Origin: Faecalimonas sp.
GTDB taxonomy: Bacteria > Bacillota_A > Clostridia > Lachnospirales > Lachnospiraceae
NCBI GenBank assembly: GCA_026169575.1
Contig: JAPFCT010000255.1
Location: 1 to 5,627, forward strand
Direction of reading: 5' to 3'
Length of the DNA: 5,627 bases
The notes under the pieces were generated by a model that saw nothing but the letters and a program-made list of their open reading frames with translations, was not told where the DNA came from and did not search any database. A program made the position numbers and the translations under genes. Positions 1 through 4,410 of this stretch are shown one piece after another. Every line of letters starts with the position of its first letter. Within the stretch, counting starts at the first letter, position 1.

Positions 1-2
1 AA

Positions 3-266
3 TTACTCTTGAACGTATGGCATTAAAGCGATATGTCTTGCTCTCTTGATTGCTACTGTAAGAGCTCTCTGATGTTTTGCACAGTTTCCTGTGATTCTTC
101 TTGGAAGAATTTTTCCTCTTTCAGAAACATATTTTCTTAATTTTGCTACGTCTTTGTAATCGATTTCGTTGTTTTCTTTACCGCAGAATACACAAACTTT
201 TTTTCTTCTGCGTCCGCCTCTTCTCTTCATTGGAGAATCAGCTTTGTTACCTTTATCGTAAGCCAT
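3..266 (-). CDS. rpsR: 30S ribosomal protein S18, zinc-binding (C+) form
   Basis: This is the small-subunit protein S18, which binds the 16S rRNA platform as a heterodimer with S6. The 87-residue product has the basic N-terminus (residues 13-23, [10 protein letters not shown]) and the diagnostic S18 core [19 protein letters not shown] (about 35-53) followed by LPRRITG and [11 protein letters not shown]. Four possible zinc ligands are visible: C25 and C28 (CVFC), then C62 and H65 (NCAKH). This marks the 'C+' form; many bacilli carry the metal-free form. The start at 264-266 has an AGGAGGT ribosome binding site (276-282) nine bases upstream. It is the last gene of rpsF-ssb-rpsR, 46 nt after ssb. 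The stop codon (TAA) is at 3-5, so the gene is complete; any terminator lies outside the window. Confidence 0.98.
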   Translation of the reverse strand: MAYDKGNKADSPMKRRGGRRRKKVCVFCGKENNEIDYKDVAKLRKYVSERGKILPRRITGNCAKHQRALTVAIKRARHIALMPYVQE

Positions 267-312
267 TGTGGTATTACCTCCTATATTTATACAAATCTAC
301 TCATTGTATCGT

Positions 313-762
313 CTAACTGAATGGTAATTCTTCATCAATTCCATCTGGAATGTTCATGAACCCATCTCCGATATCTGCACTCGGAGCCGGTGATGGACTT
401 GGACTTGCCTGACGATAGCTTCCCATGCTGCTCTCGCTTGCAGCTTTGCTCTCAGCAAATTCCTGATCTTCTACAACAACATCTGTTGTGTAAACTTTCA
501 CGCCATCTCTGTTTGTGTAGCTTCCCGTCTGAATACGGCCGCTTACAACAACCTTTAATCCCTGGCGGAAATATCTCTCTGCAAACTCAGCTGATTTTCC
601 GAAAACTACGCAGTTGATAAAGTCGGCAGTTGCCTCTCCGTCACGCTTAAAGCGGCGGTCTACTGCTAATGTATATCTTGCAACAGCAGTTGCGCTGTCA
701 CCTTGTGAATATCTCACTTCTGGATCTCTTGTCAGACGTCCCATCAAAATTACTTTATTCAT
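313..762 (-). CDS. ssb: Single-stranded DNA-binding protein
   Basis: This SSB coats single-stranded DNA in replication, recombination and repair and recruits partner proteins through its C-terminal tip. The 149-residue product begins MNKVILMGRLTRDPEVRYS, the start of the bacterial SSB OB-fold, which runs to about residue 105 and includes FINCVVFGKSAEFAERYF and LKVVVSGRIQTGSY. A short low-complexity Ser/Pro/Ala linker (SPSPSPAP, about 117-128) leads to an acidic tail ending DEELPFS. The usual tail ends at the Pro-Phe dipeptide; here one Ser follows it. The length is normal for a Firmicutes SSB. An AGAGGA ribosome binding site (771-776) lies eight bases before the ATG. The gene starts 19 nt after rpsF and is followed by rpsR, so it should be co-expressed with the ribosomal proteins. 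Confidence 0.97.
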   Translation of the reverse strand: MNKVILMGRLTRDPEVRYSQGDSATAVARYTLAVDRRFKRDGEATADFINCVVFGKSAEFAERYFRQGLKVVVSGRIQTGSYTNRDGVKVYTTDVVVEDQEFAESKAASESSMGSYRQASPSPSPAPSADIGDGFMNIPDGIDEELPFS

Positions 763-781
763 ACGATTTATCCTCTTTTCT

Positions 782-1069
782 CTATGCTTCTTGTTTTACG
801 CATAAGAATCTGATAACGTTTTCCATGATACGCATTCTGCTCTCAAGCTCTGCCGGAACAGTAGAATCAGATTCAAAGTGGATGAAATAGTAATATCCTT
901 CTTTCATTTTCTGAATTTCGTAAGCTAATCTTTTCTTACCCCATTCATCAACGTCTGTCACATTTCCACCGAAACGAGCGATAAGCTCTTTTACTTTTTC
1001 GATTACTCCTGCTCTAACGTCATCTTCAACTTTTGCGCTGACTACAACAGCTAATTCATACTTGTTCAT
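782..1069 (-). CDS. rpsF: 30S ribosomal protein S6
   Basis: Ribosomal protein S6 pairs with S18 on the 30S platform. The 95-residue product has the family's ferredoxin-like features: N-terminal strand MNKYELAVVVSAKVEDD, the central VTDVDEWGKKRLAYEIQK (residues about 38-55), then EGYYYFIHFESD and the final helix with MRIMENVIRFLCVK. The frame stays open upstream to an ATG ending at 1120, which would add 17 residues. I choose the ATG at 1067-1069 because AAGGAGGT (1078-1085) lies eight bases before it and because S6 proteins begin at M-N/R-K/H-Y-E. It is the first gene of the rpsF-ssb-rpsR operon. A leader of about 80 nt with stable hairpins precedes it and is the expected site for feedback by the S6:S18 complex. 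Confidence 0.98.
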   Translation of the reverse strand: MNKYELAVVVSAKVEDDVRAGVIEKVKELIARFGGNVTDVDEWGKKRLAYEIQKMKEGYYYFIHFESDSTVPAELESRMRIMENVIRFLCVKQEA

Positions 1070-1077
1070 GTTCTTGC

Positions 1078-1085
1078 ACCTCCTT
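1078..1085 (-). promoter_or_regulatory. rpsF ribosome binding site
   Basis: On the minus strand this reads AAGGAGGT, a near-perfect anti-Shine-Dalgarno match, eight bases before the ATG at 1067-1069. It fixes the rpsF start and rules out the in-frame ATG further upstream at 1118-1120. It lies just 3' of the leader hairpins, so structure there could affect access to it. Confidence 0.9.
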
Positions 1086-1092
1086 ATGGTCT

Positions 1093-1140
1093 CTTGGTCC
1101 CTGAACCTTGTCAGGAACAAGGAAATATCGTTCGCGGACG
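1093..1140 (-). promoter_or_regulatory. Structured rpsF leader, candidate S6:S18 autoregulatory element
   Basis: The minus-strand RNA can fold in two mutually exclusive ways. One is a hairpin CCUUG / CAAGG with a 7-nt loop (1106-1122). The other is a longer hairpin (1093-1121) in which CUUG-UUCCUGA pairs with UCAGGGA-C(C)AAG, about 11 bp with one U-G pair and one bulged C, around the loop CAAGGU. A single CCG lies 5' of these at 1135-1137, inside a CGU/ACG mini-hairpin. Established knowledge: many bacterial rpsF leaders carry an S6:S18-binding motif with a CCG presented in a bulge next to a hairpin. I cannot show that this leader folds into that exact motif. The position, structure and presence of CCG make it a candidate. 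Confidence 0.35.
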
Positions 1141-1156
1141 TTTGTCTGCAAACAAC

Positions 1157-1165
1157 AATATATCA
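1157..1165 (-). promoter_or_regulatory. Candidate extended -10 promoter of rpsF-ssb-rpsR
   Basis: The minus strand reads TGA-TATATT: a TATATT hexamer (1157-1162, one mismatch to TATAAT) preceded by the TG of an extended -10 (1164-1165). No good -35 hexamer sits 16-18 bases upstream, which extended -10 promoters tolerate. Transcription would start near 1149-1150, giving a leader of about 80 nt before rpsF. No terminator is visible between the DUF951 gene and rpsF, so read-through from upstream is also possible. Confidence 0.4.
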
Positions 1166-1199
1166 CAATTCGATACTTTACCATAGAATCCCCTTTATT

Positions 1200-1388
1200 T
1201 CAAGCGTTTTTTCTAATTTCTTTTGTGTTTTTTTCTACCAGTTTTCTTGCGATCATGATCTGGTGTCCACACCCCGCACACTTCAGCCGAAAGTCCGCTC
1301 CTACACGCAGAACTTCCCACTCATAGCTGCCGCATGGATGCTTCTTTTTCATACGGATAATGTCCCCGACTTCATATATATTCGCCAT
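1200..1388 (-). CDS. DUF951 family protein (YyzM-like), probable small zinc-ribbon protein
   Basis: I recognise this 62-residue protein as a member of the DUF951 family of small Firmicutes proteins, whose function is not known to me. The visible family pattern is VGDIIRMKKKHPCGS, then W24, then RVGADFRLKCAGCGHQIMIAR. H17, C19, C37 and C40 are arranged as HxC...CxxC and could bind one zinc; the fold would be a small beta-barrel or ribbon (inference). No membrane segment or signal peptide is present. AGGAG (1398-1402) lies nine bases before the ATG, and a second purine-rich stretch is closer. The gene follows the sortase by 51 nt with no terminator between them, and precedes rpsF by 130 nt. DUF951 genes are commonly found close to rpsF in Firmicutes, so its tie is probably to that operon and not to the sortase. 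Confidence 0.9.
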   Translation of the reverse strand: MANIYEVGDIIRMKKKHPCGSYEWEVLRVGADFRLKCAGCGHQIMIARKLVEKNTKEIRKNA

Positions 1389-1439
1389 CTGTCCTCTCTC
1401 CTCTTCTTTTCACCTATTATTTTGCCGCCTGCTTTTGCT

Positions 1440-2243
1440 CTACTGTTCACTGACCTTTACAGCCTGCACAACAAAGCGCTCCTCGTCCGCAACATTTGTG
1501 CAGGTGGAAAGGGTCACGATCTGCGATGCGGCAGTGATCTCCACAGTTGGAGCATACAGCGACGTCTGCCTGATCGTGTTGATATAATTTAGAAATTCTT
1601 CGTCTGACTGAAATGCAAACTGATAATTTACCGCGGTTTCTTCCACAACGCCTGCCACAAAAATCTGATATTTTGCTTCTTTGCCATCTGGGGTATAAAT
1701 ATAAAAATATGGATATTTTTCAAAAAAATCCTGCTCCTTATACTTCAGAAGCTGTGCAAACATTGTCCCATTCTTCATGTTATGACCGTAAATGATCGTA
1801 TTCCGGTCTGTAAATGTCCCGGTATTATCTTTATCTACGAAGAGTGTCCCCAGCTTATTGTCATTTGCCTCAAATGTCCTTGTCAGATATTCTTCATTAT
1901 CTCTTCCTTTTACAACCGGGTAACTGATCTCTGAAGGCTCCTCAAACCGGATCCATCCGACGGTGTCCGGATTCATTTGCTGCAAGGTTGCAAAATCTAC
2001 GGTAAATTCCTGCTTTGGCAACACTTCTTCCCCTGTTTTCTCCTCCTCAGGTGCTTCCTCGATCACAAGCTCTCTGATTTCTTCGTATTCTTTCTCGCCT
2101 TCTTTATACTCCGAAAAAATCTGATAAAGCTGGTATCCTGAAAACAGAAATACACATACTGCCAGTATCAGCACCAGATTGCTCAACAGCCCCGATTTTT
2201 TCTTTTTTCTTCTTTTCCCTGATCTTTCTTGTCTTCTCTCCAT
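1440..2243 (-). CDS. srtB: Class B sortase (cysteine transpeptidase)
   Basis: Sortases cut a C-terminal sorting signal in exported proteins and join the product to peptidoglycan or to a pilin. The 267-residue product has a very basic cytoplasmic N-terminus (RRKKKK, 11-16), one membrane segment (about 19-40), an acidic Glu-rich stalk (about 44-76) and an extracellular sortase domain. The catalytic triad is visible: H154 in IIYGHNM, C248 in VTLSTCT and R256 in EERFVVQ. The TLSTC signature and overall layout fit class B. The frame stays open upstream to a GTG at 2451-2453, but that extension crosses a terminator and a promoter, so I use the ATG at 2241-2243; its ribosome binding site is weak (AGAAG/GAAAG, 2249-2257). 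No protein with a sorting motif is encoded in the window, so the substrate is unknown. The symbol reflects class, not proven orthology. Confidence 0.93.
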   Translation of the reverse strand: MERRQERSGKRRKKKKSGLLSNLVLILAVCVFLFSGYQLYQIFSEYKEGEKEYEEIRELVIEEAPEEEKTGEEVLPKQEFTVDFATLQQMNPDTVGWIRFEEPSEISYPVVKGRDNEEYLTRTFEANDNKLGTLFVDKDNTGTFTDRNTIIYGHNMKNGTMFAQLLKYKEQDFFEKYPYFYIYTPDGKEAKYQIFVAGVVEETAVNYQFAFQSDEEFLNYINTIRQTSLYAPTVEITAASQIVTLSTCTNVADEERFVVQAVKVSEQ

Positions 2244-2289
2244 AATTTCTTTCTTCTCATCTCCCAGACACACGGTATTTACTAGTTGG

Positions 2290-2318
2290 AGTGTAGCACA
2301 TTCATAGTCTGATTGCAA
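2290..2318 (-). promoter_or_regulatory. Promoter of the sortase gene
   Basis: The minus strand shows TTGCAA (2313-2318; four of six to TTGACA), a 17-base spacer, and TACACT (2290-2295; four of six to TATAAT) preceded by TG at the extended -10 position (2297-2298). Transcription would begin near 2283, about 40 nt before the sortase ATG. It lies just downstream of the phn terminator, as expected for a separate unit, and supports the shorter sortase start. Confidence 0.6.
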
Positions 2319-2355
2319 TTCCTGATTCCTCTGAAATTTTTCTTTATAAGAATAG

Positions 2356-2400
2356 AAAAATCCCGGAAATACTTTTTTCGCGAAAAGTATCTCCAGGATT
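2356..2400 (-). terminator. Intrinsic terminator after phnX
   Basis: On the minus strand a 17-bp stem (2383-2399 with 2360-2376) with a 6-nt loop is followed by a run of T (2360-2356). Two positions that would be C-A mismatches in a plus-strand transcript (2364/2395 and 2368/2391) are G-U pairs in the minus-strand transcript. The stem is therefore fully paired only in the phnX direction. It lies about 65 nt after the phnX stop and ends the phosphonate operon. Confidence 0.9.
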
Positions 2401-2463
2401 TTTATAATGAATTTTTCTCTGCCGGATCTGTGTTTTTTACTTTCGGCCGTCACATGGTTTTTC

Positions 2464-3246
2464 TTACTCTTCTATCTTGCTGATCAGCGCAGGTAATTCC
2501 CCCATATTCTGGATGACATAATCTGCCCCTGCTTTCAAAAAAGTCTCTCTTACCTTTTTGATCTGTGCTTCTCTTTCCTCGTCGGGAAGCTGACGATATT
2601 CTTCTTCAGACAGCGCCATCTCAGAACTTCCCTCGATCACTCCTACAGAGATCACTCCTGCATGTTTCCCCTCTTTCACATCGGAAACGGTATCCCCGAC
2701 TTTGATCACATTCTCTGTAGCTGTAATTCCCAGCATTTCCATATTTTTAAAGATCATATAAGGATACGGACGTCCTGCATTTCCCACAGCATTTGGGCTG
2801 AACCATGCATCCGGCTCATATCCTGCCCTTCTTGCTCCTCTGGTCACGATTTCCATCATTTCGTCTGTATATCCCGTCGTAGAGCCGATTTTAATCCCTC
2901 TCCTGCGAAGTTCTTCCACAGTCTCAAGTACATATGGCTTTGGATCTGTGAACTGGTCAAGGATCCCCATCAGCTTTTCCTCAAACATTCCGTACATCTT
3001 ATCGATGTCCGTCTCATCTGGTTCTCTTTTGTATTTTTCCATCCAGAGAGCATGGATGCGCTCCATCTGGAGCATTGTCTTGATATGATCTCGCTTTAAC
3101 ATTCCCATCGGCTCTCTTACTTCCTCTGTTGTCGGCTCAATCCCAAAGTGACGAAATACTTCAACAAATGCCTGCACCGGTGCAAAGCATCCGTAATCTA
3201 CCGTTGTTCCTGCCCAGTCAAAGATTACTGCCTCTATGTTTCCCAT
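2464..3246 (-). CDS. phnX: Phosphonoacetaldehyde hydrolase (phosphonatase)
   Basis: PhnX splits phosphonoacetaldehyde into acetaldehyde and phosphate, breaking the C-P bond. It is a cytoplasmic HAD-superfamily enzyme. The 260-residue product shows the full active site: D10 nucleophile and A12 in FDWAGTTVDYG, the Schiff-base lysine K51 in the cap (MGMLKRDHI), STTGY (122-126), R159 in GRPYPYM, and acidic D185 and D189 in VGDTVSDVKEG. Having Ala at the DxD second position and the cap lysine separates PhnX from ordinary HAD phosphatases. An upstream in-frame start (to 3318) would lie inside phnW; I use the ATG at 3244-3246 because GGAGG (3256-3260) is nine bases before it and the family begins just before the FDWAGT motif. 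It starts 1 nt after the phnW stop, which implies tight co-translation with the enzyme that supplies its substrate. Confidence 0.97.
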   Translation of the reverse strand: MGNIEAVIFDWAGTTVDYGCFAPVQAFVEVFRHFGIEPTTEEVREPMGMLKRDHIKTMLQMERIHALWMEKYKREPDETDIDKMYGMFEEKLMGILDQFTDPKPYVLETVEELRRRGIKIGSTTGYTDEMMEIVTRGARRAGYEPDAWFSPNAVGNAGRPYPYMIFKNMEMLGITATENVIKVGDTVSDVKEGKHAGVISVGVIEGSSEMALSEEEYRQLPDEEREAQIKKVRETFLKAGADYVIQNMGELPALISKIEE

Positions 3247-3247
3247 A

Positions 3248-4339
3248 TTATTTTTCCTCCAAAAATTCTTTGATGATCGCAGATACCTTTTCGATGTCTT
3301 CCTGATAAATTTCCCCAATATTTCCGATGCGGAAGGTGTCTGCCTCTGTTACTTTCCCAGGATAGATCGCATATCCTCTCTCTTTAATATAAGCATACAT
3401 TTCTGCAAAAGAAAATGTATGATTTTCCGGATATAAAAATGTTGTGATGATCGGACCCTGATATTCCTCATCGATATAAGTCTTGATCCCAAGTTCTTTC
3501 ATTCTCTGGATCAGAAGCCGGTTGTTATCATAATAGCGTTTGCTTCTCGCCTCGATTCCTCCTTCTTCCTCCATCTCCTCAAGCGCTTTTGCAAATGCCA
3601 GTACTACATGTGTCGGGGAAGTGAATCTCCATTTTCCGTCTTTGTCCATAGTCTTCCACTGATCGTAGAGATCTAGTGACAAGCTTCTCGCTTTTCCTTT
3701 GCTTTCCAATAATTTCTCCTTATTTGCAATGACAAAAGAAAATCCCGGAACTCCCTGGATACATTTATTCGCACTGCTCACGATAAAGTCGATCCCCCAC
3801 TCTCTGACCGGGATATCCACTCCTCCGAAGCTGCTCATCGCATCCACGATAAATGTCAGCCCTTTTTCTTTCACAACATTTCCAACTGCCTCAATATCAT
3901 TTAAAATACCGGAAGTCGTCTCTCCATGCACCATTGCCACATGCGTCACTGACGGATCTTGTTCCAGGATTTCTCTGACTTTTTCTGCATCCGGTACCTT
4001 ATAATATACCTGGTGATAAGAAGTATAGGAAATACCTGCATGTTCCGCAATATCTTCCATACGCTCTCCGTAAGCGCCATTTGTAATGATCAGAAGTTTC
4101 TCACCATCTCCGATCACGCTTGTGAGAACAGACTCTACTCCAAAGGTCCCGCTGCCCTGCATCAGTACAACTGTATAATCGTCCTCGCTTACATGTGCAA
4201 GCTCTAAAAGTTTCTTCCGGATATTCAGTGTGATCACTTTATAGTCATCATCCCATGTACAATGGTCAAACATCATCTCTTTTCTTACCGTCTCAGTCGT
4301 TGTCAGTGGTCCCGGTGTCAGCAATTTGTAATTTTTCAT
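3248..4339 (-). CDS. phnW: 2-aminoethylphosphonate:pyruvate transaminase
   Basis: PhnW is a PLP-dependent, class V-fold aminotransferase in the cytoplasm. It converts 2-aminoethylphosphonate plus pyruvate to phosphonoacetaldehyde plus L-alanine. The 363-residue product starts MKNYKLLTPGPLTTT, the family's N-terminal signature, and contains MQGSGTFGVES, HGETTSGILN, the PLP aspartate in VDAMSSFGG (D166) and the PLP lysine K192 in SSANKCIQGVPG (codon at 3764-3766). The substrate-binding Arg is in TFRIGNIG near the C-terminus. An ATG six bases upstream (4343-4345) is also possible. I prefer 4337-4339 because GAGGG (4348-4352) is eight bases from it but only two from the other. The length is normal. 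It follows the transporter gene by 65 nt without a terminator and abuts phnX, forming the standard PhnW-PhnX pathway. Confidence 0.96.
   Translation of the reverse strand: MKNYKLLTPGPLTTTETVRKEMMFDHCTWDDDYKVITLNIRKKLLELAHVSEDDYTVVLMQGSGTFGVESVLTSVIGDGEKLLIITNGAYGERMEDIAEHAGISYTSYHQVYYKVPDAEKVREILEQDPSVTHVAMVHGETTSGILNDIEAVGNVVKEKGLTFIVDAMSSFGGVDIPVREWGIDFIVSSANKCIQGVPGFSFVIANKEKLLESKGKARSLSLDLYDQWKTMDKDGKWRFTSPTHVVLAFAKALEEMEEEGGIEARSKRYYDNNRLLIQRMKELGIKTYIDEEYQGPIITTFLYPENHTFSFAEMYAYIKERGYAIYPGKVTEADTFRIGNIGEIYQEDIEKVSAIIKEFLEEK
3256..3260 (-). promoter_or_regulatory. phnX ribosome binding site inside the phnW 3' end
   Basis: The minus strand reads GGAGG nine bases before the phnX ATG. It overlaps the last codons of phnW, whose TAA stop ends one base before the phnX start. 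This fixes the phnX start and suggests that ribosomes finishing phnW help initiation on phnX. Confidence 0.85.
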
Positions 4340-4347
4340 TTTCATTT

Positions 4348-4352
4348 CCCTC
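4348..4352 (-). promoter_or_regulatory. phnW ribosome binding site
   Basis: GAGGG on the minus strand lies two bases before one ATG (4343-4345) and eight bases before a second, in-frame ATG (4337-4339). The spacing favours the second, so phnW probably begins MKNYKLL and not MKMKNYK. Confidence 0.7.
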
Positions 4353-4410
4353 TCTTTATCAACTTTTCATTTTTATAAATGGTGTATTTTTGTAATGCTA
4401 TATTTTCTCG

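Noticed and set aside
1070..1120. 17-residue N-terminal extension of S6
   Set aside because: It covers the ribosome binding site and leader hairpins and does not resemble S6 N-termini.
1140..1153. Hairpin GUUUG/CAAAC as a terminator between the DUF951 gene and rpsF
   Set aside because: The stem is only 5 bp and AT-rich, and no T-run follows on the minus strand; it also overlaps the predicted transcription start.
1253..1262. Ten-base palindrome GATCATGATC
   Set aside because: It lies inside the DUF951 coding region, is single, and is explained by codons for its Met-Ile-containing segment; no partner repeat is seen.
1062..1592. 176-residue plus-strand ORF across rpsF leader, DUF951 gene and sortase 3' end
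   Set aside because: It is antisense to three well-supported genes, has no recognisable domain and low-complexity Phe/Leu/Ser-rich composition typical of a shadow frame, and spans an intergenic region.
2236..2260. Small overlapping minus-strand frame from the ATG at 2258-2260 near the sortase start
   Set aside because: The GGGAG directly abuts this ATG, leaving no spacing, and the frame gives a Lys/Arg-rich 25-residue string that merely reads the basic sortase N-terminus out of frame.
2244..2453. 70-residue N-terminal extension of the sortase from a GTG at 2451-2453
   Set aside because: The stretch contains the phnX terminator and the sortase promoter, so it would not be transcribed as coding sequence from the sortase promoter, and it has no family similarity.
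2662..3099. 145-residue plus-strand ORF within phnX
   Set aside because: It is fully antisense to phnX, lacks a convincing ribosome binding site and shows no recognisable family.
3247..3318. 24-residue N-terminal extension of PhnX
   Set aside because: It overlaps the phnW 3' end in another frame; a good ribosome binding site points to the ATG at 3244-3246.
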